Source: Halalkalirubrum salinum
GTDB lineage: Archaea > Halobacteriota > Halobacteria > Halobacteriales > Haloferacaceae
Assembly: GCF_005543295.1 (NCBI RefSeq)
Contig: NZ_SRSG01000012.1
Span: 1 to 42,716, forward strand
Direction of reading: 5' to 3'
DNA: 42,716 bases
Position numbers and translations under genes: made by a program. Shown piece by piece: positions 33,674 through 42,093 of the stretch; within the stretch, counting starts at the first letter, position 1, and the number at the start of each line of letters is the position of its first letter. The notes under the pieces were generated by a model. It was not told the DNA's origin and did not search any database. It saw only the letters and a list, made by a program, of their open reading frames with translations.

Positions 33674-35713
33674 ATGGGAACCATCCCTGAGTTCGGCGAC
33701 AGCAATCCAGACAGCGATCCACTCTCAGATTTGTTCTATCCCGTTTTCAAATTGATTTTCGATCAGGACGGCGATTTCCTCGGCGATATCGATCGGAAGC
33801 TCACCGAGGCACGGATGTCGGCTCCGGTTGAGCTGTACGTGTCGCGATCGCTCGGGATCGGTATTATTCTTGGTGGGCTCTTGTGGGTCGTCGGCACACT
33901 TGTCGGCTATGGCCTGTTTCGGTTCGGAATCCTCTCTGCGGAGTCACTAAGCCTCGGTATTCCGGTCAGTTCACCAGTCATGATTGAGTTGCTCCGGTCG
34001 CTTGTCATCCCGAGTGCGATCGGGCTGAGTGGGTTAGTATTTGGAACACTTGGTTTCGCGACCGGATTCGGGTCGATGCTTGCGGTTCCGTACTCGAAGG
34101 CAGACAGCCGCAAGCGGGAGATCAACATGTTGTTGCCGGACGCGGTCGCGTTTATGTACGCGCTCTCGGTCGGCGGGCTAAATCAACTAGAGATCATTGA
34201 GTCGATGGCTGTCGCGGAGGACACCTACGGAGAGGTCTCTCGGGAGTTTCAAAGCATCGTCGCCGAGACGGAGTACTTCGGCACAGACTACCGAAACGCG
34301 ATCAGACAGCAGGCGATCGAGACACCGAGTTCGGATCTCTCGCAGTTTCTGACCGATATGCTGTCGATTATTAATTCGGGAGGAGACATGGAGCCGTTTC
34401 TCGACGATAAAAAAGACGCCCATATGCGGACAGCGAAACAACAACAGGAGCTCACCCTCGAAACCCTCGAGCTGTTCGGAGAGATGTATATGACGCTTTC
34501 GCTGTTCCCGTTGCTTTTAGTTATTATTCTTGTTATTATGGGAATGATGGGTGATGCAGACGAGGCGCTTTTGTATGGGACGATCTATGCGCTTGTGCCG
34601 CTTGTCGGTGCTGGATTTCTCGTCCTCATTTCCACGGTCAAACAAGACGAGCCCGGAAACGGCTATCTCGGCGCGACGGGCGGGAGCGATCGGCTTCAGG
34701 AGACCACAAAAGAGGGACTGCGCCATCTCGGACTCGTTGAGCGGTTTGTCGGGAGCAGACGGGTATTCAACCGGATTAAATCCCGTGAAGGGACGTACAA
34801 GACGATGCAGATACTCAAACGCCCCCACCTCTTTTTCCGTGATAATCCATGGTTCACGCTCGCATTCACTGTGCCGCCGACGCTTGTCCTCCTCATAATT
34901 GCAGTCACGTCAGGACGAGCGCCGCTGGCATACGAAGACTGGATTGCTCAGCCGATATGGAGTACCGTTATCTGGGTATATGTACCCTTATATCTCGTCT
35001 TGACGCCACTTGGCATTTTTTATGAGTGGAACGTCCGATCGCGACACGCGGTCACCGGCAAGCTTTCAGGAATGCTTCGGAAGCTCTCAAGTGCGAACGA
35101 TACCGGCCAGACCCTCCTCGAATCGATCTACACGGTTGCAGATACCTCCTCTGGGAAGCTCGCCGACGAGTTCGATATCATTTATATGAAGGTCAACTAC
35201 GGAGTTGGACTCCGAGACGCGCTCGTCGAGTTCAATAACAAATATCACATCCCCCGACTGGCCCGAACAGTCAAACTCATCACCGAAGCCCAGGAGGCGT
35301 CGAGTCAGATCACCGACGTCCTGTCGACCGCCGCACAGGCCAGCGAAAATCAAGACGACATCGAGCGAGAGCGGATTTCTCGAACCCGGATGCAGGTCGC
35401 GATTATCATTATGACCTACTTTACGCTGTTGGCAGTAATGGCAATCCTACAGACGCAATTTATTGACGTAATGGGTGGCATCGCCTCGGAGGGACAAAAC
35501 GCCGAGTTGGGCGGTGTCAGCGGCGGACCAAACTTCGGGGGCGGGTTCGATCCGGCGATGTTGTCGTTGCTCTTTTTCCATGCGGTGACGATTCAAGCCG
35601 TGCTGTCTGGGCTCATCTGTGGATACATTCGCAACGCAACGCTCATCTCGGGGGTGAAGTTTGTGGTTGCCCTGGCAACTGTCGCTCTCGCAACGTGGGT
35701 GGTGGTCGCATGA
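33674..35713 (+). CDS. pilC: Type IV pilus platform protein PilC
   Basis: A 679-residue polytopic membrane protein with two type II secretion F domains. The first runs from about 145 to 300 (INMLLPDAVAFMYALSVGG) and the second from about 450 to 590 (LRKLSSANDTGQTLLESIYT, then VGLRDALVEFNNKYHIPR). Hydrophobic helices flank each domain, with a pair near the C-terminus. It forms the membrane platform that PilB drives. It is separated from pilB by two bases and its stop overlaps the next start (ATGA). The double F domain matches haloarchaeal PilC. Confidence 0.92.
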   Translation: MGTIPEFGDSNPDSDPLSDLFYPVFKLIFDQDGDFLGDIDRKLTEARMSAPVELYVSRSLGIGIILGGLLWVVGTLVGYGLFRFGILSAESLSLGIPVSSPVMIELLRSLVIPSAIGLSGLVFGTLGFATGFGSMLAVPYSKADSRKREINMLLPDAVAFMYALSVGGLNQLEIIESMAVAEDTYGEVSREFQSIVAETEYFGTDYRNAIRQQAIETPSSDLSQFLTDMLSIINSGGDMEPFLDDKKDAHMRTAKQQQELTLETLELFGEMYMTLSLFPLLLVIILVIMGMMGDADEALLYGTIYALVPLVGAGFLVLISTVKQDEPGNGYLGATGGSDRLQETTKEGLRHLGLVERFVGSRRVFNRIKSREGTYKTMQILKRPHLFFRDNPWFTLAFTVPPTLVLLIIAVTSGRAPLAYEDWIAQPIWSTVIWVYVPLYLVLTPLGIFYEWNVRSRHAVTGKLSGMLRKLSSANDTGQTLLESIYTVADTSSGKLADEFDIIYMKVNYGVGLRDALVEFNNKYHIPRLARTVKLITEAQEASSQITDVLSTAAQASENQDDIERERISRTRMQVAIIIMTYFTLLAVMAILQTQFIDVMGGIASEGQNAELGGVSGGPNFGGGFDPAMLSLLFFHAVTIQAVLSGLICGYIRNATLISGVKFVVALATVALATWVVVA

Positions 35714-36294
35714 CGGCCCGATCGGCGGTCGCCTCCGGCTGGCAGGACGATCGCGGTCAGACCACGCTCGATTTTGCGGTCGGCGCGAGCGTCTTTTTGC
35801 TCGCGGTCGGGTTCGTCGTGCTCTTTGTTCCGACGATGTTTGACCCCTTCTCGTTCGGTGATGGGGCCGGCCCTGTCGTGGCCGAGCGATCGGCAACCTA
35901 CCTTGCCGACGGGCTGTTGGTTGCCGATCCCGGAACGCCCGGGACGCTTGATGGTGGCTGTACGATCGCGTTTTTTACCGCCAATACGACAGCCGCAGCC
36001 AGTGAAGACTGCCGAATTGTCCCGAGTGGTTCTCTCGCACGCGACGTCGGTGCGATCTCCGAAGAAGCGGCGACCGATGAATCGGTTCCAAGGCGGTGGC
36101 ACGTGAACGCGTCCGTCCAAGCGCTTGCGGAACGCAACGGGGGTGCCGTCCGTGCGGACGACGTACGGCCGGGATACGGCTCCGATCGACTCGAGCGGGG
36201 GCCCGATTCACGGGGATACAACGCTGATACGTATTCGACGGTTGTGACGATCGACGGCGGTCGCTATCGGATCGTCGTGAGGGTGTGGGCATGA
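35710..36294 (+). CDS. Prepilin-like protein 1 (DUF7287-like)
   Basis: A 194-residue protein with a class III (prepilin) signal: DDRGQTTLDFAVGASVFLLA, expected to be cut by PibD after the Gly at about residue 16, followed by a 20-residue hydrophobic helix. The mature domain is beta-rich and contains two cysteines (GGCTIAF, SEDCRIV). It resembles the haloarchaeal family I remember as DUF7287. It is the first of five different prepilin-like genes behind pilC and is coupled to it by ATGA. It is probably a minor pilin or initiation-complex subunit rather than the major pilin. Confidence 0.78.
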   Translation: MTARSAVASGWQDDRGQTTLDFAVGASVFLLAVGFVVLFVPTMFDPFSFGDGAGPVVAERSATYLADGLLVADPGTPGTLDGGCTIAFFTANTTAAASEDCRIVPSGSLARDVGAISEEAATDESVPRRWHVNASVQALAERNGGAVRADDVRPGYGSDRLERGPDSRGYNADTYSTVVTIDGGRYRIVVRVWA

Positions 36295-36911
36295 ACCGGG
36301 GGCAGGCGCACACGCTGGAGGCGTTCGTTGCCGTGTTGTTGTTGGTGTCAGGGATTATTTTTGCGTTGCAGGCGACCGCGGTGACGCCGTTATCGGCGAG
36401 TACGTCGAACCAACAGATCGAGAATCAACAACGCGCGATCGCAGCGGACATCCTCGCAGCCGCTGACAGCGATGGGTCACTCAAGGAGGCAACACTGTGT
36501 CGATACCCGGCGTCACACAACGAGACGCCACGACAGTTTGTCGGCACAGACGAGAATCAGACATCTTTCGTGGAGGGCGGGCCGCCAAGTGAGTGTGGTG
36601 GATTCGGTCCACTCCTCAACGAGACGTACGACGATCGTGGAATCGCGTACAACGTTCGAGTGTACACACACCTCGAAAGCGGTGGGATGGACGATGTAAA
36701 CGGGAGCCTCGATCACATGGTCGACATGGGGTCGCCAACCGACAACGCAGTCACTGCCGGGCGAACAGTCGTCTTATACGAGAATGACACGCTTATCACA
36801 GACGACAACGTGACTGTCGCTGAGTCAGGCCTGTACCAGGACAGATCGGCCACAGAGCGCGGCCAGATTCACGCAGTTATCGAAGTCGAGGTGACGGTAT
36901 GGCGGATGTAA
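36291..36911 (+). CDS. Prepilin-like protein 2 (DUF7288-like)
   Basis: A 206-residue protein whose prepilin signal is at the very N-terminus: MNRGQAHTLEAFVAVLLLVS, with processing expected after Gly4. The hydrophobic helix carries the Glu at +5-like position (TLEAF) typical of type IV pilins. The mature part is Asn/Thr-rich with several N-glycosylation sequons (NET, NQT, NGS, NDT) and two cysteines. The start overlaps the upstream stop (ATGA), and the next gene starts 13 bases before this stop. It matches the family I remember as DUF7288. Probably a minor pilin. Confidence 0.78.
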   Translation: MNRGQAHTLEAFVAVLLLVSGIIFALQATAVTPLSASTSNQQIENQQRAIAADILAAADSDGSLKEATLCRYPASHNETPRQFVGTDENQTSFVEGGPPSECGGFGPLLNETYDDRGIAYNVRVYTHLESGGMDDVNGSLDHMVDMGSPTDNAVTAGRTVVLYENDTLITDDNVTVAESGLYQDRSATERGQIHAVIEVEVTVWRM

Positions 36912-37810
36912 CGCATGAGGATCGTGGCCAGCTCATCTTGATCACCGGCTTCGCGCTGGCGGTGGTGCTTCTTACACTCGTGTTACTGTTGAATTCTGCA
37001 ATCTTTGTCGAGCACACCGCAACACAACGTCCCTCCGCAGATGCCGCTGCGCCGATCGAGTTCCGTGACGGGACAATTACCGCGACAGAGCGGACAATCG
37101 GTGCTGTCAACGAGCCACCGGGAACGAACGAATCGACGGCGATGGCGACGTTCGACACCCTCGCAAACCGCACCTACGACCGATATGCACGGAAAGGCGC
37201 GATCGCCAACGTGAGCTACGAGGTGACAGCAGGAACGGTCATCGAAAAGACGAACACGTCGGCGAATACCCAAAACGGCTCGCCCAGCGGGCCAGCGAAC
37301 TGGACAGTGCTCGACAATGCGTCCGAGACACGGGCGTACACACACACGTTCACCCGTCTCAACGAGACGACCGACCCGGTCGGGAACGCAACAGCGATCG
37401 TAGTCAACGGTCGAACGCTGTACGTTTCCGTCGAGGGGACTAGTGGATCAGTGAGAGATCTTACGAGCGGTGACACCGTTTTGGTAACCGAGGAAGGTGG
37501 GGACACGTGTTCGATCGAACTCGTCGATCACAATACAGTCACCTTCGACATCACCGCTGCGGAACTCCGATCGTCGAACGCACGGTGTTCGATCGAAACC
37601 GTTTCTGCGGGCGATTCGATCCAGGACGTGGCGATCACGCGTGGTGATCTTTCAAACGGAAGCTACACACTCGTGACGCGAGGGGGGACAACTGAGTCTG
37701 GGACCCAGCGCGAGGGCGTGTATAGTGTGATCGTCTCGATGCGATACGTAGGTGAATCGGTGACCGTCGACACGGCTGAGCGGGTTGCCCCGGGTGAGCC
37801 ACATGCGTGA
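36899..37810 (+). CDS. Prepilin-like protein 3 (DUF7261-like)
   Basis: A 303-residue protein with a prepilin-type start, HEDRGQLILITGFALAVVLL, followed by a long Leu/Val helix. The ectodomain is large, Thr/Asn-rich and has many N-glycosylation sequons (NRT, NVS, NTS, NGS, NAS, NET). Two cysteines around 205-230 could form a disulphide. It overlaps both neighbours. It matches the family I remember as DUF7261. The extended beta-rich ectodomain suggests a surface-exposed minor pilin or tip component. Confidence 0.76.
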   Translation: MADVTHEDRGQLILITGFALAVVLLTLVLLLNSAIFVEHTATQRPSADAAAPIEFRDGTITATERTIGAVNEPPGTNESTAMATFDTLANRTYDRYARKGAIANVSYEVTAGTVIEKTNTSANTQNGSPSGPANWTVLDNASETRAYTHTFTRLNETTDPVGNATAIVVNGRTLYVSVEGTSGSVRDLTSGDTVLVTEEGGDTCSIELVDHNTVTFDITAAELRSSNARCSIETVSAGDSIQDVAITRGDLSNGSYTLVTRGGTTESGTQREGVYSVIVSMRYVGESVTVDTAERVAPGEPHA

Positions 37811-38285
37811 AGATCGAGCCGTCTCTGTCACAGTCAGCTATGTCATCCAGATTGGCATCTCGACGGTGCTTTTGACCGGATTACTGATCGGTGCAGGATC
37901 GCTCATCGACCGACAGACAACGGGCGTTGCGACGACCGAACTCGAGGTTAACGGCAACCGCCTCGCCGGAGACTTAATGGCTGCTGATCGGCTCGGCGCA
38001 GTCGCGTACGGAACGAACACGACGGCAACCGTGACCGATCCGGGAGCGACAACGGTCCGCGTTAATGTCGATCTTCCCCGATCGATCGCTGGGGAACCCT
38101 ACCGAATCGAGGTGACAGAGACGGCGATCGTCCTCAGTGTCGATCGACACGATCTGACGGTTTCGGTGCCGTATGAGCCGTTGTATTCGGACTCGATTGG
38201 TACAACGGCTTTCCAGGGAGGGCCAGTGACCGTGACCGCAGTGTACGACGATCCTGGCGTTCGACTGGAGGTGACTCGACGATGA
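37803..38285 (+). CDS. Prepilin-like protein 4 (DUF7266-like)
   Basis: A 160-residue protein starting MREDRAVSVTVSYVIQIGIS, with the helix continuing TVLLTGLLIGAGSLI. This is the archaeal pilin pattern in which the cleavage residue is followed by AVSxxx. The mature domain is short and beta-rich without cysteines. The ATG at 37803 was chosen because it directly precedes the charged signal; it overlaps the upstream stop by 8 bases, and the downstream gene begins with an ATGA overlap. It matches what I remember as DUF7266. Confidence 0.77.
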   Translation: MREDRAVSVTVSYVIQIGISTVLLTGLLIGAGSLIDRQTTGVATTELEVNGNRLAGDLMAADRLGAVAYGTNTTATVTDPGATTVRVNVDLPRSIAGEPYRIEVTETAIVLSVDRHDLTVSVPYEPLYSDSIGTTAFQGGPVTVTAVYDDPGVRLEVTRR

Positions 38286-39100
38286 CCGATCGCGCTCGAT
38301 GGGTCTCCGATGACAGAGCGGTGAGCGAACTGATCGGCTTCATATTGATTTTTGGGCTGATTATCAGCACTGTTGCAGTCGTGTCAGTCGCCGGATTCGG
38401 ATCGCTGTCGGATCGACAGACCGCAGAGCAGGTGAACAACGTCGAACGGGCCTTCTCAGTACTCGCCGACAATATTGACGATCTAACCACGCATCAAGAT
38501 ACGGAGCGAGCGACGGAGGTTCGGCTCGCAGAAGGACAATTAACCACCGGTGAGCCACTTACCGTGCGATTCGGTGTTACTGAGGAGAACGCGACCGAGT
38601 TGAACAATAGCGTGCGGAATAATACCGAACCAGTCAACTTCACGGCGCAAAACGAGAGCGATACGATCGACCCGATCGTCTACGAAATAGATTCCCAACA
38701 AGTCATCGTCGAACTTGGGGGCGTGCTCAGAACGCGCGGGGAGCAATCGACCGTCGCCGTCGAACCGGATTTCTCAGTAGATCCCGAAAGTGGTACGATA
38801 CGGCTCTCGTATCCGTCGACCGTGATCCGTGGATCCGGGGAGTCGATCGGTGCACCCACGACGGTCCGAATCGAAACCGAGCGGGCAACCCGCCCAACAG
38901 TCGAAACGTTCGATATTGGCTCCGGACGGTTTGCCATGGAACTCAGCGGTGAGCGAGCGGAACTATGGGCGGCGTACTTCGAGACCGTCGATGGCCTCAC
39001 GGTCGTCACCGGAGAGTCGCGGGCTGTGATCTATGCGGATGCTGATTCGTACGATCAGGTTACGAGCACAATCACGGGCGTCAACGTTCGGTATACGTGA
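38282..39100 (+). CDS. Prepilin-like protein 5 (DUF7289-like)
   Basis: A 272-residue protein starting with a charged leader and DDRAVSELIGFILIFGLIIS, a classical archaeal pilin helix (residues about 10-40) with Glu in AVSELIG. The ectodomain is beta-rich and acidic, with repeats of Asn-X-Thr/Ser (NAT, NNS, NNT, NFT, NES). It is the last gene of the seven-gene operon, joined to the previous one by ATGA. Family as I recall: DUF7289. It may be the most abundant pilin of this set, but expression cannot be judged from sequence. Confidence 0.78.
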   Translation: MTDRARWVSDDRAVSELIGFILIFGLIISTVAVVSVAGFGSLSDRQTAEQVNNVERAFSVLADNIDDLTTHQDTERATEVRLAEGQLTTGEPLTVRFGVTEENATELNNSVRNNTEPVNFTAQNESDTIDPIVYEIDSQQVIVELGGVLRTRGEQSTVAVEPDFSVDPESGTIRLSYPSTVIRGSGESIGAPTTVRIETERATRPTVETFDIGSGRFAMELSGERAELWAAYFETVDGLTVVTGESRAVIYADADSYDQVTSTITGVNVRYT

Positions 39101-39142
39101 TTGAGGAGTGCCATCGGGCGGTCGATCGAAGCCGAGCCTATA

Positions 39143-40648
39143 CTACTGTAGTTCTACCCGAACGACGTTTTTTGTCACGTGGAGATACCGGATCCTGTTT
39201 GGGGAGGCAGTCGCGTCGATGGGTGACGCGCGGAACGTTGTTTCGTCTTGTTTGATCGTAACACTCCCACCACCGTCGATGCTCAGATCGTTTACAATCA
39301 ACGATCCACGGAGAGCAGAATTCCCCCCGCCGGAGAGCGTCACATCGGCGTTTGGCGCAAAAAGAACTGCATGGACGGTTCCGAATTGACCATTATTTTG
39401 AAGATCGATGTCATCACCGATAATGAATACCTGCCGGTGTGACTCCGTCGCCTCATTCGTCGTTGAGATCTCAATGTTGTTCGTGTCGAATACCAAGTCA
39501 TCACGGACATAATACGTCACGGTGCTGTTCGAGTCGTCGATCACTGACTGGTCTCCCCCGAGTACTACGCTTCCGTTAACCACGACCGAGATGTTTCCGT
39601 CAGTAGTGTTCATCGACACCGTATCGGCTATTCGAACGTCTGTGTCGAAATAGTAGGTGCCATTCGAGAGCGTACAATCTCCGATTTCGTTGGGGTTTGT
39701 GTCGATATTGCAGGCATCCCCATTGTCGTTCGTCGCTTGGGCGCTTTGGATCTGTTCGCGAATGAGTGGTCTCGAATCCGGTAAGGTCGATTTACTCGGC
39801 ATTTCAATATCAGAAGAACTACTACTAGATCCGTCGTATTCGCTGTTTCTCGAAATCGTCAGTCCAGATTCGATCTCCAGGGTCGTTGGAACGCTCAACT
39901 CTGTAATTACCGATTCCGATCGTTGACAGATATCCGCCGAGTCGGCTGATTGACAGCGTGTCGTCGTCCCTTCGGTGCGTTCGCTCAAAAACTGAGACCA
40001 TCCCTCGTAGTAGCGGCTCTCGATTTCGATGTAGACGCTGCCATTCGTAAGTGGGTTCGCGGGGAGTCCGTCGAGTTCCGTTCCGGATTCGATGCGGGTA
40101 AATTCACCCGTTATCGAGCCGCTCGTGGAATCGCTTCCGTTAACGGCGACGAGCGGAAGCGTGAGTGTCGATCCACGATAGTAGTACTCTGGCGGCGAAA
40201 CCATCGAACTGTTCGTGCCGTCGTGACTCCACACGCCGCCGTTTTGATACGCTAATTCTCTTGTGCCGGTGTCGTAAACGATCGATCCCAGCGACTCTTC
40301 AACGACGGGATCTTCATCTGAAAGATTGCTGTCTGATTCCACCTGGTAGATCCGAATCGTCCCCGCGGATTCTTTCACTGAGACGGACCCTTTATCGATC
40401 GATCCAAGCGAGAATTGTTTGCCATCGCTTTCGCCCAGTGCGACGAGGCTCGCTTTCGAACTGAACTGTGACATCGCGTTCTCGACGTTTGCGTACTCTG
40501 CATCTGCGGTCGAGTCAGCGTATGCGATCGAGCCAATTGCGACAGTGGTTCCAATAACGGCGATGACGAGGCCGACCAACAATACGTACCCGAGCACGCT
40601 CGACTGGGCACGCTCGGACGCCCGGTTGCTCTGCCGTACATCGCCCAT
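39143..40648 (-). CDS. Large pilin/adhesin-like surface protein
   Basis: A 501-residue protein with an archaeal prepilin-like N-terminus (ERAQSSVLGYVLLVGLVIAV, helix about 18-45) and a very large beta-rich ectodomain. Its C-terminal half (about 330-470) has Asn/Asp-rich strands resembling a beta-helix or bactofilin-like 'polymer-forming' fold (VVVNGSVVLGGDQSVIDDSN, then LRGSLIVNDLSIDGGGS). Many N-glycosylation sequons and a Ser-rich stretch near 275 are present. It converges on the pilus operon and has its own TATA box. A pilus-associated adhesin or tip protein is plausible; the N-terminus makes secretion by the PilB/PilC machine likely. Confidence 0.75.
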   Translation of the reverse strand: MGDVRQSNRASERAQSSVLGYVLLVGLVIAVIGTTVAIGSIAYADSTADAEYANVENAMSQFSSKASLVALGESDGKQFSLGSIDKGSVSVKESAGTIRIYQVESDSNLSDEDPVVEESLGSIVYDTGTRELAYQNGGVWSHDGTNSSMVSPPEYYYRGSTLTLPLVAVNGSDSTSGSITGEFTRIESGTELDGLPANPLTNGSVYIEIESRYYEGWSQFLSERTEGTTTRCQSADSADICQRSESVITELSVPTTLEIESGLTISRNSEYDGSSSSSSDIEMPSKSTLPDSRPLIREQIQSAQATNDNGDACNIDTNPNEIGDCTLSNGTYYFDTDVRIADTVSMNTTDGNISVVVNGSVVLGGDQSVIDDSNSTVTYYVRDDLVFDTNNIEISTTNEATESHRQVFIIGDDIDLQNNGQFGTVHAVLFAPNADVTLSGGGNSALRGSLIVNDLSIDGGGSVTIKQDETTFRASPIDATASPNRIRYLHVTKNVVRVELQ

Positions 40649-40670
40649 ACAGCTACAGACACTTTCATCG

Positions 40671-40680
40671 ATGATAAAGT
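40671..40680 (-). promoter_or_regulatory. TATA box of the pilin/adhesin-like gene
   Basis: Minus-strand ACTTTATCAT is centred about 27 bases before the ATG at 40648. Confidence 0.45.
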
Positions 40681-40724
40681 GGCTGGTCGACCTATCACAG
40701 TTGATAGCCCCGATCCCTGTCGGC

Positions 40725-41225
40725 TCACGTTGTCGGAGTGATCCGAACGCTCGTCTGTATGTCTCCGCCCGAGGTCCGAATCACAACCTCACCGCTGATC
40801 GCCCCCTCGATCGATCGTTCGCGTGAGATCTCCTGTGAGAACTGTGTGGCAATTGATTCGCCGGGTGCGACACGTATCGGCTCCGAGAGCAGCTCTTTTG
40901 GCCGTTCGAGTGCGGACGTGGAGAAAGTAATTGCGTGTATTAAAAGCGGGCCGGTGCCCGAGTTGTACCCTCGAAGATCGATCGTCAGTTCATGGTGAGC
41001 GCTCCACAGCTCACTCGTGGCTGGCCCATCTGTGGGTGAACGAGTTGTTGCTGGGTGGAACGTTCCAGATACCTCTCCGAGGAGTTCAAACCGACCAAAT
41101 CGTGGTTCGATAACCGTCCGTTGATAATACACCCCGTACACAGCGACGATAAGTGCGGTTGCGGCGACGACACCTGCCAAACCGGCGGTGCCGATTTGTA
41201 GGAGGGTAGGATCGTTCGGATTCAT
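40725..41225 (-). CDS. Single-span membrane protein, unknown function
   Basis: A 166-residue protein with one N-terminal membrane helix (about 11-33, IGTAGLAGVVAATALIVAVY) and a beta-rich domain outside or inside the membrane (HELTIDLRGYNSGTGPLLIH, GEVVIRTSGGDIQTSVRI). No family motif is recognised. It lies upstream of the pilin/adhesin-like gene on the same strand (76-base gap). A TATA box at 41246-41255 fits leaderless expression; GGAGGT directly abuts the ATG. Confidence 0.65.
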   Translation of the reverse strand: MNPNDPTLLQIGTAGLAGVVAATALIVAVYGVYYQRTVIEPRFGRFELLGEVSGTFHPATTRSPTDGPATSELWSAHHELTIDLRGYNSGTGPLLIHAITFSTSALERPKELLSEPIRVAPGESIATQFSQEISRERSIEGAISGEVVIRTSGGDIQTSVRITPTT

Positions 41226-41296
41226 ACCTCCCTTTTCAGTGGTGAGAATAAATTGGCTCTCGAAGGTAGTTCCCGTGACGCTTTTTGTGTCTCGAT

Positions 41297-41337
41297 CGAG
41301 GCGGTTGGACTCATCCTCGAGGCGGTTGGACTCATCC
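41297..41337. repeat. 21-bp tandem duplication at the cupin stop codon
   Basis: A 20-base unit (41297-41316) recurs exactly at 41318-41337, separated by one base. The cupin stop codon (41332-41334) lies in the second copy, so the gene is not lengthened by the duplication. Confidence 0.85.
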
Positions 41338-41712
41338 CTGGAAACCAGTCAGTGACCATTTTTCCGAGCCCGCATCAGACTCGTTGACGAGTTCGGGGGC
41401 ACTGACTAACACGAAGGTGCTTTCGGCATCACCGTTTCTGATCTGCCGGTCAGCAGTCGAATCAATCCATAGCGCATCACCTTGGTTCATTGCAACGTCA
41501 ACTTCGTCTACGACAACCGTCGCTTGTCCATCCACGAGGACGTAGATTTCCTCGTGGCCGTTGTCCGTGTGGTCGTGTCGCTGGCCGATCCAACCAGGCT
41601 CGCACTTTGCGATCGTTACCCCAACCTGTTCGGAATCCAGCGGTTCGCGCAGAAAATGCATGGCGCCGGAGACGCGATCGACATCCTCGTAGTTGACCTT
41701 TCGATAGCTCAT
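41332..41712 (-). CDS. Cupin-domain protein
   Basis: A 126-residue single-domain cupin. Motif 1 reads GQRHDHTDNGHEEIYVLVDG (about 43-62), giving the HxH, Glu and distal His metal ligands in their usual order. Motif 2 is weaker (GDALWIDSTADRQIRNG, about 84-100) and its histidine is replaced, so metal binding may use three ligands or be altered. Cupins include dioxygenases, isomerases and sugar-binding proteins; the reaction cannot be read here. Expression is from its own TATA box (41734-41745). Its stop lies in a 21-bp tandem duplication. Confidence 0.83.
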   Translation of the reverse strand: MSYRKVNYEDVDRVSGAMHFLREPLDSEQVGVTIAKCEPGWIGQRHDHTDNGHEEIYVLVDGQATVVVDEVDVAMNQGDALWIDSTADRQIRNGDAESTFVLVSAPELVNESDAGSEKWSLTGFQG

Positions 41713-42093
41713 AGCGAGTAGTCTGCGCAGTCACAGTATTAATCTTTGGCTGATGCTTCGGAATCACGTGAGCAGCGGCCAATAATATAATTCACAGTTA
41801 TATACTTCCGGGGGCTGGGACGCTGAACGACAGTTTGTGTCCTGTTAATACAAAATCAAATTGCTACCCACGTATACTCAATATGATGGTAACGGTTGCA
41901 ACGCTTTGCAACAGCCACATCAAAATCGTGTCTGAGAGAATGCGTGAATCAACAGTTTTTGAATTGAGTGAAAAATAATTGCAACCGCTATGATAAACCA
42001 CCAGGGGAATCCGAGAATGTAGCCGTATTGTGGCTGACAATCACACAATATGACAAGACACGCCTTTCACCTCGTGTACAGAGAGACTAGCTA
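41713..42093. other. AT-rich intergenic region
   Basis: 381 bases with no convincing gene. The left part holds the cupin promoter (ATTAAT at 41737-41742 region). A 31-codon frame at 41883-41978 (MMVTVATLCNSHIKIVSERM...) follows a TATA-like stretch but has no support beyond that. A GTTGC...GCAAC inverted repeat occurs near 41893-41911. The right part should contain the exchanger promoter. Confidence 0.4.

Noticed and set aside
31020-39100. Operon as an archaellum (arl/fla) cluster
   Set aside because: No archaellin, FlaH, FlaG/F or FlaC/D/E genes, and PilB and PilC lengths match haloarchaeal type IV pili instead.
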